A stretch of 64,000 bases of DNA, taken from Cupriavidus sp. MP-37. Lineage in GTDB: Bacteria > Pseudomonadota > Gammaproteobacteria > Burkholderiales > Burkholderiaceae. The notes beneath the pieces are model-generated. The model was not told the origin of the DNA. It was given only the letters and a program-made list of their open reading frames with translations, and did not search any database. The first letter of the stretch is position 1. Every line of letters starts with the position of its first letter. Below are positions 27,875-35,877 of the stretch, piece by piece. The DNA lies in assembly GCF_020618415.1 (NCBI RefSeq), contig NZ_CP085344.1:1015001-1079000 (forward strand), given 5' to 3'. Made by a program: the position numbers and the translations under genes.

Positions 27875-28693
27875 ATGCTGATTCATCCCCAGTTCGACCC
27901 GGTTGCCATCCACCTGGGCCCGCTTGCGATCCGCTGGTACGGGCTGATGTACCTGGCCGGGTTCGTCATGTTCCTGTGGTTCGGGCGCCTGCGCATCCGC
28001 CAGCCGCATGTCGCGGCCAAGGGCTGGACCACGCGCGACCTCGACGACATGCTGTTCTTCGGCGTGCTGGGCGTGATCCTGGGCGGGCGGCTGGGCTACG
28101 TGCTGTTCTACAAGCCGTCGTACTACCTGGCGCATCCGATGGAGATCTTCAAGGTGTGGGAAGGCGGCATGGCCTTCCATGGCGGCTTCCTCGGCGTGGT
28201 GGTGGCGATGTGGCTGTTCGGCAGGCTGCGCCGGCGCCACTGGATGGAAGTGACCGACTTCATCGCGCCGATGATTCCCTGCGGGCTGGCCGCCGGGCGC
28301 ATCGGCAATTTCATCAACGGCGAGCTGTGGGGCCGCGCCACCGACCTGCCGTGGGGCATGATCTTCCCGCAGGCCGGCGACAACATCCCGCGCCATCCGT
28401 CGCAGCTCTACCAGTTTGCCGGCGAGGGCGTGGCGCTGTTCATCCTGCTGTGGCTGTTCGCGCGCAAGCCGCGGCCGATGGGCGCGGTGTCGGGCGTCTT
28501 CCTGATCGGCTACGGCGCGTTCCGCTTCGCCGCCGAGTTCGCGCGCGAGCCCGACAACTTCCTCGGCCTGCTGGCGCTGAAGCTGTCGATGGGGCAGTGG
28601 CTGAGCCTGCCGATGATCCTGGCGGGCATTGCCATGGTGATCTGGGCCTACCGCCGCCAGCCCGGCGCCGGCGCGCCGCAGCCGGCGGCCTGA
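27875..28693 (+). CDS. lgt: prolipoprotein diacylglyceryl transferase
   Basis: 272-residue inner-membrane enzyme that transfers diacylglycerol from phosphatidylglycerol to the lipobox cysteine of lipoprotein precursors. Seven hydrophobic segments are visible. The Lgt signature [14 protein letters not shown] is near residue 140-153, preceded by the conserved HGGFLG (H in GMAFHGG) and followed by HPSQLYQ and a [12 protein letters not shown] block. The ATG at 27875 starts just before [24 protein letters not shown], the canonical beginning. Essential in most Gram-negative bacteria. Confidence 0.96.
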   Translation: MLIHPQFDPVAIHLGPLAIRWYGLMYLAGFVMFLWFGRLRIRQPHVAAKGWTTRDLDDMLFFGVLGVILGGRLGYVLFYKPSYYLAHPMEIFKVWEGGMAFHGGFLGVVVAMWLFGRLRRRHWMEVTDFIAPMIPCGLAAGRIGNFINGELWGRATDLPWGMIFPQAGDNIPRHPSQLYQFAGEGVALFILLWLFARKPRPMGAVSGVFLIGYGAFRFAAEFAREPDNFLGLLALKLSMGQWLSLPMILAGIAMVIWAYRRQPGAGAPQPAA

Positions 28694-28699
28694 GCCCGG

Positions 28700-29719
28700 T
28701 TATTTGCCGGCGCGGCGCAGCACGTCGATGCGCGCCTGGGTGTGCGGGTGCGTGGACAGGAAGTCTTCGGCGGGCTCTGCGCCGGTTTCGGCCGGCTTGC
28801 CTTCGCGTTGCTCCAGCGCGACCAGCACGTCGGCCAGCGCCGCCGGCGGCAGGCCGTTGCGCTGCATGACGTCGATCGCATAGGCGTCGGCCTCGCGCTC
28901 GTGGTCGCGTGAATAGCGCAAGGTCAGCATCGCGGCCGGCACGCCCGCCAGCACCGACGAGATATCGCCGAACAGGTAGGCCGACAGCGCGGCCAGCGCC
29001 GAGCCCTGGATCACCTGCTGCAGCCCGTGGCGTCGCGCCACGTGGCCCGCTTCGTGCGCCAGCACGCCCATCAGGCCGGCGCCGGTGCCCGCCAGGGCCA
29101 CCAGCTCGTCGGTGACGATGATGGTGCCGCCGGGCAAGGCCAGCGCATTGGCGCCAAATTCGCCGCCCTGACGGAATTCGATGCGGTAGTCGTGCGCCGC
29201 GTCGCGCGGGCGCCGCAGCGCCGCGAAGCCGGCGCGGATGCGGGCCTGCTCGGCGGCCGGCAGCTGCGTCGGCCCGACCATGCCGTTGTCCAGGCTCGCC
29301 AGCGTCAACTGGCCGAGCCGGGCCTCCAGTTCGGCCGGCACCGCGCGTGCCATCATGCTCGCGCCCCACGGCAGCAATACGTAGTAGCCCAGCACTAGTA
29401 CCGCCACCAGCGCCGCCACGGCCAGGCCCGCCAGGCGCCAGCTGTTCTGCGCGCGCGCCACCAGGCTGTCGCGATGGCCGGTGGCGGCCAGCAGGCGGTC
29501 GAAGGCGGCATGGTCGGTAACCTCGCAGAAGGCGCCGTCGGCGAAGGTGACCAGCCGCGGCGCGCGCCGCACGCGCTCCGACACGCGCAGCTGCGACAGC
29601 GGCGCGCGCCGCAATTCGGCGCCGTCGGCGTCGCGCAGCACGGCCTGCTGCGCCTCCACCGCGAGCGTGGCCGGGTGCGCGCGCGACGAGCGGCCGTCGA
29701 AGAAGGTGACCGGGATCAT
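28700..29719 (-). CDS. M48-family metallopeptidase, membrane-anchored
   Basis: 339 residues. Residues 1-85 form a cytoplasmic domain unrelated to known peptidases (VTFFDGRSSRAHPATLAVEAQQAVL), followed by one transmembrane helix (about 93-115, LAGLAVAALVAVLVLGYYVLLP) and a C-terminal M48 protease with HEAGHVARRH and the third zinc ligand in READAYAID. The predicted topology is type II with the protease in the periplasm. It begins 6 bases after the yjgN-like gene ends, on the same strand, so the two form a unit. Substrate unknown. Confidence 0.85.
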   Translation of the reverse strand: MIPVTFFDGRSSRAHPATLAVEAQQAVLRDADGAELRRAPLSQLRVSERVRRAPRLVTFADGAFCEVTDHAAFDRLLAATGHRDSLVARAQNSWRLAGLAVAALVAVLVLGYYVLLPWGASMMARAVPAELEARLGQLTLASLDNGMVGPTQLPAAEQARIRAGFAALRRPRDAAHDYRIEFRQGGEFGANALALPGGTIIVTDELVALAGTGAGLMGVLAHEAGHVARRHGLQQVIQGSALAALSAYLFGDISSVLAGVPAAMLTLRYSRDHEREADAYAIDVMQRNGLPPAALADVLVALEQREGKPAETGAEPAEDFLSTHPHTQARIDVLRRAGK

Positions 29720-29725
29720 GGCGCG

Positions 29726-30826
29726 TCAGAGCGCGATATCGATGTCGTACCAGTCTACCGCCGCGTCTCCCAGCGCGCCCACTTGCTGGGCTGCGCCGGC
29801 GACGAAGCTGTCGAGCGGGCCCGCCGCCAGCATGGTCACGCACTGCAGCCGGTAGCGCGTGGCGCGCACGCGCGCGAACGGCAGGAACAGGCCGAGCGTC
29901 AGGGCGATGAGGATCAGGTTGGTGACGAAGATAAAGACCATGCGCGCGGCGCTCACCTCGCTGCGGAACGCGTGCGGCGCCAGCGTGGTGTGGCTCCACA
30001 CCACGTTTTGCAGCCGCGCCATCAGGTAGGGGCTGACCGCCAGCATGCCCAGGTAGAAGCCGGCGATGCCGAAGCCCAGCAGCGCCGCCGCGCCGAAATT
30101 GCCGATGCCCGGCGCCATCACGAAGCCGGCCGCGGCCATCGCCAGCGTGCCCGCCAGCACCACGCCGAAGGCGCGCAGGTAGGCCTGGTAGAAATCGCCC
30201 GCGCCGGCGTGGAAGCCGAACGGTGCGGTGCCGAAGCGGGTGTGGTTGTGCTGGTAGCGCTTGAAGCGCTGGTGCGCCACCGGCCCCAGCAAGCCAAGCG
30301 TGGCCACCGCGGCGAGCGGCCACAGCACGAACACGCGATAGGCTTCGGCATCGCCGCCGGTGAAGCCGAAGCGCAGCCCGCGATAGCTGGAGTTGGCCAT
30401 GCGGAAGCGCAGCGAACGCACCAGCAGCAACGGGAACACCGCCAGCAGCACCAGCAGCATTGCCAGCGCCAGCAACGGCGAGAAGGTCGACGCGAACTGG
30501 AACGCGAGCACCAGCGCGAACACGATGGCCCGGCCCTTCAGGATTGCGGACGGCTTGCCGTGGTAGTCGAAGCTGGCGCCGTCCAGCCGCGTATTGCGAT
30601 AGAAGTACTGCAGCGTGCGCACCTTGGCCCAGGCGGAATAGATGCCCAGGGTGACGATGGTCAGCAGCGCATTGACGATCCAGATGCGGAAATACTCGGA
30701 GCCCGAGCCGGTGAAGCTCAGCCCCAGCGGCCGCAATGCCGCAGCGCGTGGGCCGGCGGGAGATGCCGGTTCGGCGGGGGTGGCGGCCAGGGTGAAATCG
30801 CTGCTGCCAGCTTGCATGGCGTGCAC
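29726..30826 (-). CDS. YjgN/DUF898 family membrane protein
   Basis: 366 residues with about eight hydrophobic segments and several repeats of the pattern FTGSGSEYFRIWIVNALLTIVTLGIYSAWAKVR (also GFTGGDAEAYRVFVLWPLAAVATLGLL and VAGAAQ-type ends), typical of DUF898. The family is widespread but uncharacterised. The first 28 residues are an Ala/Pro-rich cytoplasmic tail. It is the promoter-proximal gene of a two-gene unit with the membrane-anchored M48 protease, which suggests that the protease works on or with it. Confidence 0.82.
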   Translation of the reverse strand: MHAMQAGSSDFTLAATPAEPASPAGPRAAALRPLGLSFTGSGSEYFRIWIVNALLTIVTLGIYSAWAKVRTLQYFYRNTRLDGASFDYHGKPSAILKGRAIVFALVLAFQFASTFSPLLALAMLLVLLAVFPLLLVRSLRFRMANSSYRGLRFGFTGGDAEAYRVFVLWPLAAVATLGLLGPVAHQRFKRYQHNHTRFGTAPFGFHAGAGDFYQAYLRAFGVVLAGTLAMAAAGFVMAPGIGNFGAAALLGFGIAGFYLGMLAVSPYLMARLQNVVWSHTTLAPHAFRSEVSAARMVFIFVTNLILIALTLGLFLPFARVRATRYRLQCVTMLAAGPLDSFVAGAAQQVGALGDAAVDWYDIDIAL

Positions 30827-31067
30827 TCCAGAGTGATGGGCGATGGATACAGGGAAGCCGGCGGGGAAGCTTGGGGGCGGCAGGGCCGTTTCAAAAACGC
30901 AACGATGCTGGCCCCGGCAATTGCGGCGACGGCCTCACATTCTGACATCGATAAATACCGCGGACGGCACAATTTGCATGGACGCTTGCCGCCAGCCTAT
31001 GCCGAAACGTCAGCACCATGGAAAACCCTCGTAACACTTCGGAAACATCCTGTTACACTGATCTCGT

Positions 31068-31154
31068 CTTGTAACAAATTTCGGTTCGGTGCCATCCATA
31101 AAATCAAGGGCTTAGCCCGACTGGCACGTAAATCGCTAGTGTCATTGTTACAAG
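31068..31154. repeat. nested inverted-repeat structure
   Basis: Three concentric pairs: CTTGTAACAA (31068-31077) with TTGTTACAAG (31145-31154); GTGCCA (31089-31094) with TGGCAC (31122-31127); and GGGCT/AGCCC (31108-31118). A further TGTTACA (31051-31057) pairs with TGTAACA (31070-31076). The outer repeats look like binding sites for a dimeric regulator or the stem of an RNA. Confidence 0.65.
31122..31137 (+). promoter_or_regulatory. sigma54 (RpoN) -24/-12 promoter candidate
   Basis: TGGCACGTAAATCGCT fits the sigma54 consensus TGGCAC-N5-TTGC(A/T) with one mismatch, and the invariant GG and GC are at the required spacing. The start of RNA would be near 31148, inside the right outer repeat. No protein gene follows until 31588. 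Confidence 0.55.
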
Positions 31155-31498
31155 ATGAGCGGCAAGCCACAGCCGCCACGGCAGTGCCAGGGGGGAGTAC
31201 GACTCTTCGGGTCGAGAGTTACGCTAGCCGCGCTGCACGGAACAAAGGGCACGGGAAAATCCACGCGCTTGGCGCGTTTGCAACAGGGGTGGCGCAGGGC
31301 CAGCGCCAGGTCAAACCATGGACCCACGCGGCAGATGCATTCGCATCCGCCAGCGATGATCAGGCAGTACGGCAGTTCTTTCAGGCGCGGGCGTTTCCTT
31401 GCGGGGAGGCAAGGGACGCCCGCCGCACCTCACAGCATCATCCCCGCTTATTCCCACTATCCCTGCGCGACCGCGTTGCGGCGCACCATCGAAAGTCC

Positions 31499-31538
31499 TT
31501 GTATCGTTCGCGCCCTAATCCATAATTATGAATTATGG
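31499..31538 (+). promoter_or_regulatory. promoter and operator of the GntR/malonate unit
   Basis: -35 TTGTAT (31499-31504), 16-bp spacer, -10 CATAAT (31521-31526). A perfect 8-3-8 palindrome CCATAATT ATG AATTATGG (31520-31538) covers the -10. This is where a GntR-type repressor would block its own promoter. Confidence 0.7.
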
Positions 31539-31587
31539 GATCCGGTGCACACGCCGATTCGGTTCCCCGTGCGATACAGGAGTTGGC

Positions 31588-32307
31588 ATGCGCATCGTCC
31601 AGCAGGCGCTGTACCTGGAAGTGGCAGACCGGCTGCGCGCCATGATCGACGCGCATACGCTGGTGCCGGGCGCATGGATCGACGAAAGCGCGATGGCCGA
31701 AACGCTGGGCATCTCGCGCACGCCGCTGCGCGAGGCGCTCAAGGTGCTCGCCGCCGAAGGCCTGGTGCGGCTGGAACCGCGCCGCGGCTGCTTCGTCAAT
31801 GAACTGTCCGAGCAGGACCTCGACGAGATCTTCCCGCTGATGGCGCTGCTGGAAGGGCGCTGCGCCTACGAGGCCGCGCGCAACGCCACCCGCGCCGACC
31901 TCGACGCGCTCGACGGCCTGCACGCCGACCTGGCGCGCTATGCGCAGGCCGGCGATATCGACGCCTACTACGAGACCAACGCACAGATCCATGAAGCCAT
32001 CCAGCGGCTGGCGGGCAACCGCTGGCTGACCGGACTGATCAGCGACCTGCGCAAGGTGCTGCGGCTGTCGCGCCACAAGAGCCTGAAATTGCCGGGGCGG
32101 ATCCAGGAATCCTGCGCCGAGCACCTGACGGTGTTTGCCGCGCTCAAGGCGCGCGACCCTGAAGGCGCCGAAGCCATGATGAAGACCCACTTGCTGCGCC
32201 AGCGCGCCGCGCTGCAGGCCCTCGATGCCGGCGGCGCCGCGATGGCGGCGCAGGCGCAGGCCGTGCGCGCCCCGCCGGCCTTGCGCGTGGCGGGCGCGGA
32301 AGACTAG
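31588..32307 (+). CDS. GntR family regulator (FadR/FCD subgroup) of the malonate cluster
   Basis: 239 residues. The N-terminal winged helix (ALYLEVADRLRAMIDAHTLVPGAWIDESAMAETLGISRTPLREALKVLAAEGLV) is followed by an all-helical FCD ligand domain with the metal-binding histidines in NAQIHEAI and the C-terminal EHLTVFAAL and MKTHLLRQ segments. The ATG at 31588 follows CAGGAG; an upstream in-frame ATG lies inside the operator and was rejected. By position it corresponds to MatR-type repressors that respond to malonate or malonyl-CoA. A palindrome covers its own promoter, so autoregulation is likely. Confidence 0.85.
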   Translation: MRIVQQALYLEVADRLRAMIDAHTLVPGAWIDESAMAETLGISRTPLREALKVLAAEGLVRLEPRRGCFVNELSEQDLDEIFPLMALLEGRCAYEAARNATRADLDALDGLHADLARYAQAGDIDAYYETNAQIHEAIQRLAGNRWLTGLISDLRKVLRLSRHKSLKLPGRIQESCAEHLTVFAALKARDPEGAEAMMKTHLLRQRAALQALDAGGAAMAAQAQAVRAPPALRVAGAED

Positions 32308-32379
32308 CCCCCGCACACGCACCGCGCCAGTCCGGAGTTTCCCCCCACGTTCAGATCGATGCACCAAGGCAGGTACCGC

Positions 32380-33813
32380 ATGAACTCCTTCGATACGGGT
32401 GACCAGAAGATCAGCGCGCCGCTGGGCGAGAGCGAGCCGTCCAGCTCCAATATCCTGTCGCGGCTGGGCCGCTGGTGGGGGCGCAAGGGCGAGGGCGACG
32501 CCAAGCCCAACGGCGATGCCAGGGCCGCCACGCCGGCCGATGGCGAGGCGCCGCTGCCGGCGCGGCTGGTGCGCCGCCAGCGCGAGCAACTGCGCCTGTG
32601 CTTCGATGCGCGCCTGACCGACGGCGCTGCCAACGCCGCCGCGCAGGCCTGGCAGGCCGAATACGAAGCCGCCGGCGAGGCCACGCGGCGCGGCATGCTG
32701 GCAGTGCTGGCCGAAGTGGCCAGCAGCGGCAGCGAAGACAACGCCGCCGAGGCCGACAAGGGCGCGCGCGCGGGCCAGGCGCAGTCCAACGCCCGCATCC
32801 GCTTCTTCAAGCGGCTGGCCGCGCTGCATGGCCAGCGCGGCAACAGCGCCTGCGGCCTGCACTTCCTGATCCAGCTGCGTGCCGACATGCTGCGCTGGCA
32901 GCGCCGCATGCCGGGTTTGCGCCCGCTCGACGACGACCTCGAGGCCTTGTTCTCCAACTGGTTCGACGTCGGCCTGCTCGAGCTGCAGCCGATCACCTGG
33001 GACTCGCCCGCGTCGCTGCTGGAAAAGCTGATCCGCTACGAGGCCGTGCACGAGATCGCCTCGTGGACCGACCTGCGCAACCGGCTCGATTCCGACCGCC
33101 GCTGCTACGCCTTCTTCCACCCGCGCATCCCGCGCGAGCCGCTGATCTTCGTCGAGGTGGCCTTCGCCCCGGAGATGGCCGCCGACGTCCACACCCTGCT
33201 GGACGAAGCCGCGCCGCTGGAAGACCTGCGCCGCGTCAAGTGGGCGATCTTCTATTCGATCAGCAACACGCAGGCAGGGCTGCGCGGCGTCAGCTTCGGC
33301 AACTTCCTGCTCAAGCGCGTGATCGAGGAAGTGCAGCGCGAATTCCCGAAAGTGAAGCAGTTCGCCACGCTGTCGCCGATCCCCGGGTTTGCCGACTGGC
33401 TGCGCAAGCAGGACGGCGAGGCCGTGGCGCGCGTGCTGGGCGACAAGCGGCTGGCGCGCTGGAGCGAGCGCCACGGCAACGCGCCCGCCGACGGCGCCGC
33501 GTGGCTGGAAGCGCTGGCGCCGGATGCCGCCGATGCCGTGGTGCGCGACACCGCGCTGACCCTGGCCGCGCACTTCCTGGTGCGCGAGCGCAACCAGTCG
33601 ATGCCGGCCGACCCGGTGGCGCGTTTCCACCTGGGCAACGGTGCCTGCGTGGAGCGGCTCAACTGGGGCGCCGACCTGTCGCGCAAGGGCCGCAGCCAGA
33701 GCTGCGGCATGATGGTCAATTACCTTTACGTGCCCGAGGCGCTGGATGACAATCTGGCACGCCTGGGCGCAGGCAACCCGCGCATCAGCCGTAGCGTCGG
33801 GAAGCTGCTGTGA
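32380..33813 (+). CDS. matA: malonyl-CoA decarboxylase
   Basis: 477 residues. Converts malonyl-CoA to acetyl-CoA and CO2. An N-terminal helical bundle (to about residue 200) precedes the acetyltransferase-like catalytic domain with YAFFHPRIPREPLIFVEVAF, YSISNTQAGLRGVSFGNFLLK, the catalytic serine in ATLSPIPGF and the catalytic histidine in ARFHLGNGACVERLNWGAD. The length matches bacterial and human MCD without targeting peptides. The ATG at 32380 follows AAGGCAGG; an ATG seven codons earlier has no ribosome binding site. It is the first structural gene after the GntR regulator. Confidence 0.92.
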   Translation: MNSFDTGDQKISAPLGESEPSSSNILSRLGRWWGRKGEGDAKPNGDARAATPADGEAPLPARLVRRQREQLRLCFDARLTDGAANAAAQAWQAEYEAAGEATRRGMLAVLAEVASSGSEDNAAEADKGARAGQAQSNARIRFFKRLAALHGQRGNSACGLHFLIQLRADMLRWQRRMPGLRPLDDDLEALFSNWFDVGLLELQPITWDSPASLLEKLIRYEAVHEIASWTDLRNRLDSDRRCYAFFHPRIPREPLIFVEVAFAPEMAADVHTLLDEAAPLEDLRRVKWAIFYSISNTQAGLRGVSFGNFLLKRVIEEVQREFPKVKQFATLSPIPGFADWLRKQDGEAVARVLGDKRLARWSERHGNAPADGAAWLEALAPDAADAVVRDTALTLAAHFLVRERNQSMPADPVARFHLGNGACVERLNWGADLSRKGRSQSCGMMVNYLYVPEALDDNLARLGAGNPRISRSVGKLL

Positions 33814-33972
33814 TCCTGGTCCGGTCACGGGAATCGCCCGCGCAGCCGCGGCGCCTGGCGCGCCGCGTGGTTTTGTCGGGAGCACTGTCGTAGAAGCAAA
33901 GCCGGCCGCGCCGCGTCCCTGCGGACGCGCGCGGCGATCAGATTGACTTTCCAGAAGAGAGAGGAGACAAAG

Positions 33973-34983
33973 ATGAATCGTCGTCAGTTCAGCCTGGCCG
34001 CCTGCGCGCGCGCAGCGGGCCTGGTCCTTGGCGTGGCCGGCATCGGTGCCGGCGCCATGCTCGCGGCCCCGGCGCATGCCGATACCTGGCCGTCCAAGCC
34101 GGTTACGGTGATCGTGCCGTTCCCCGCCGGCGGCGGCACCGACGCCTTCGCGCGCCCGCTGACCGCGCAGTTGTCCAAGCAGCTGGGCAAGCAGTTCGTG
34201 ATCGACAACCGCGGCGGCGCCGGCGGCACGGTTGGCGCCAGCCTCGCGTCCAAGGCGGCGCCGGACGGCTACACCGTGTTTATCGGCGGCGCCCACCACG
34301 CCATCGCGCCGTCGTTCTACAAGAAGCTGGACTACGACATCGAGAAGGACTTCATTCCGGTCACGGTGATCGCGCAGCCGCCGCAGGTGGTGGTGGTCAA
34401 TCCCAGCCGCGTCAAGGCCAATACGCTGCAGGAGCTGATCGCCTACGCCAAAGCCAACCCCGGCAAGCTGAACTACGGCTCGGCCGGCAACGGTTCGTCG
34501 CACCACCTGGCGGGCGAGCTGTTCAAGATCCAGACCAAGACCTTCATCACCCATATCCCGTACAAGGGCGCCGGCCCGGCACTGTCCGACCTGATCGCGG
34601 GCCAGGTCGACCTGATGTTCGACGGCCTCGGCTCGTCGGCGCAGCATATCCGCGCGGGCCGCATCAAGGCGCTGGCGGTGGCGTCGAACAAGCGCTCGCC
34701 CGCCTTCCCCAACGTGCCGACCGCGGCCGAGGCCGGCGTGCCCAACTATGAGGTGTCGACCTGGTACGCGATGTGGGTGCCCAAGGGCACGCCGAAAGAC
34801 ATTGTCGACCGCCTCTACGCCGAGACCGAGAAGGCGCTGAACACGCCGGAGCTGAAGCAGGTCTGGCTGAACAACGGCTCGGAAACGCCGGCGTTCACGC
34901 CGGAGCAGTTCGGCCAGTTCCAGCACGCCGAGATCCGCCGCTGGGCCCAGGTGGTGCAGCAGTCCGGCGCCAAGATGGACTGA
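33973..34983 (+). CDS. Bug-type periplasmic binding protein (tripartite tricarboxylate transporter family)
   Basis: 336 residues with a twin-arginine-like or Sec signal (MNRRQFSLAACARAAGLVLG ... APAHA). The mature part has the Bug signatures WPSKPVTVIVPFPAGGGTDAFAR, IDNRGGAGGTVGASLAS, YKGAGPALSDLIAGQVDLMFD and KALAVASNKR. Such proteins bind small carboxylates for TctAB-type permeases. No tctA or tctB gene is in the window. Its place between malonyl-CoA decarboxylase and synthetase suggests malonate or a related dicarboxylate as ligand. GAGAGGAGACAAAG precedes the ATG. Confidence 0.88.
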   Translation: MNRRQFSLAACARAAGLVLGVAGIGAGAMLAAPAHADTWPSKPVTVIVPFPAGGGTDAFARPLTAQLSKQLGKQFVIDNRGGAGGTVGASLASKAAPDGYTVFIGGAHHAIAPSFYKKLDYDIEKDFIPVTVIAQPPQVVVVNPSRVKANTLQELIAYAKANPGKLNYGSAGNGSSHHLAGELFKIQTKTFITHIPYKGAGPALSDLIAGQVDLMFDGLGSSAQHIRAGRIKALAVASNKRSPAFPNVPTAAEAGVPNYEVSTWYAMWVPKGTPKDIVDRLYAETEKALNTPELKQVWLNNGSETPAFTPEQFGQFQHAEIRRWAQVVQQSGAKMD

Positions 34984-35027
34984 CGCAACGTGATGCCCAT
35001 GCCGATCCGAAGCCGGGGGATGCGCCC

Positions 35028-35810
35028 ATGAGCGGCACCGTGCGTTTTGCCACGCAGGGCACCACCGCCACCGTGACGCTGGCGCACGCGGGCAAGCTCA
35101 ACGCCATTTCCGCGCAGATGTGGCGCGAGCTGGCGGCGGGCTTTGCGCGCCTGTCGGCCGATACCTCGCTGCGCTGCGTGGTGGTGCGCGGCGCCGACGG
35201 CAATTTTGCCGCCGGCGCCGACATTGCCGAGTTTCCCGCCGAGCGCGGCGACGAGGCCGCGGTGCGCCACTACCACATGGCCACCATCGCGCCCGCGCTG
35301 GCGGCGGTGGCGCACTGCACGCATCCCACCGTGGCCATGATCGAAGGCGTGTGCGTGGGCGGCGGGCTGGAAATTGCCTGCCATTGCGACTTGCGCATCG
35401 CCGCCTCGGACAGCCGCTTCGGCGTGCCGATCAACCGGCTGGGCTTCCCGATGGCGCCCGGCGAGCTGCAAGGCCTGCTGGCGCTGGCGGGCCGCGCCGC
35501 GACGCTCGAGATCCTGCTCGAGGGCCGCGTCTTCGATGCCGCCGAGGCACGTGACAAAGGCCTGCTCACGCGCGTGGTCGAGCCCGCCGCGCTGGCCGCC
35601 GAGGTCGACGCCACGGTACGCCGCATTGCCGCCGGCGCACCCGCCGCGGCGCGCATCAACAAGGCCACCATCCACCGGCTGGCGCCATCGCCGGCGCCGC
35701 TGTCGCCGGCCGAGCTGGCCGCGCATTTCGCCTATGCCGAAGGCGCGGACCACGCGGAAGGCGTCGCTGCCTTCCTGGCCCGCCGGCCACCACAGTTCCG
35801 CGGGGAGTAG
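35028..35810 (+). CDS. enoyl-CoA hydratase/isomerase family protein
   Basis: 260-residue crotonase-fold protein. FAAGADIAEFP gives one half of the oxyanion hole and EGVCVGGGLEIACHCDLRIA the other; a glutamate follows in FPMAPGELQGLL, the position of the second hydratase glutamate. The fold is also used by methylmalonyl-CoA decarboxylases and other acyl-CoA lyases, so in a malonate cluster the true substrate may not be an enoyl-CoA. It sits 44 bases after the Bug gene and 67 before matB on the same strand. The longer frame upstream overlaps the Bug gene and was rejected. Confidence 0.85.
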   Translation: MSGTVRFATQGTTATVTLAHAGKLNAISAQMWRELAAGFARLSADTSLRCVVVRGADGNFAAGADIAEFPAERGDEAAVRHYHMATIAPALAAVAHCTHPTVAMIEGVCVGGGLEIACHCDLRIAASDSRFGVPINRLGFPMAPGELQGLLALAGRAATLEILLEGRVFDAAEARDKGLLTRVVEPAALAAEVDATVRRIAAGAPAAARINKATIHRLAPSPAPLSPAELAAHFAYAEGADHAEGVAAFLARRPPQFRGE

Positions 35811-35877
35811 GGCGCCGACGGCTCTGCTTCCCACTATCGCTTGCTTCGCTTTTTTTGCCTTTGGTTCGCTCCTCGCC

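Larger units (their letters stand above)
30827..31587. other. 761-bp intergenic region between yjgN-like gene and matR-like gene
   Basis: The largest gap in the window and clearly lower in GC between 30900 and 31160. It holds a nested inverted-repeat structure with a sigma54-type promoter (31068-31154), several copies of the heptamer TGTTACA/TGTAACA, and at its right end a sigma70-type promoter and operator for the GntR gene. No frame on either strand has codon usage or a ribosome binding site that supports a protein; one open frame from 31155 contains a P-loop-like GTKGTGKST by chance and was rejected. Confidence 0.6.

Noticed and set aside
31155..31802. Open frame with a P-loop-like GTKGTGKST after the sigma54-like site
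   Set aside because: It overlaps the GntR operator and gene in another frame, has no ribosome binding site, and the rest shows no nucleotide-binding fold. It could be leaderless, but nothing else supports it.
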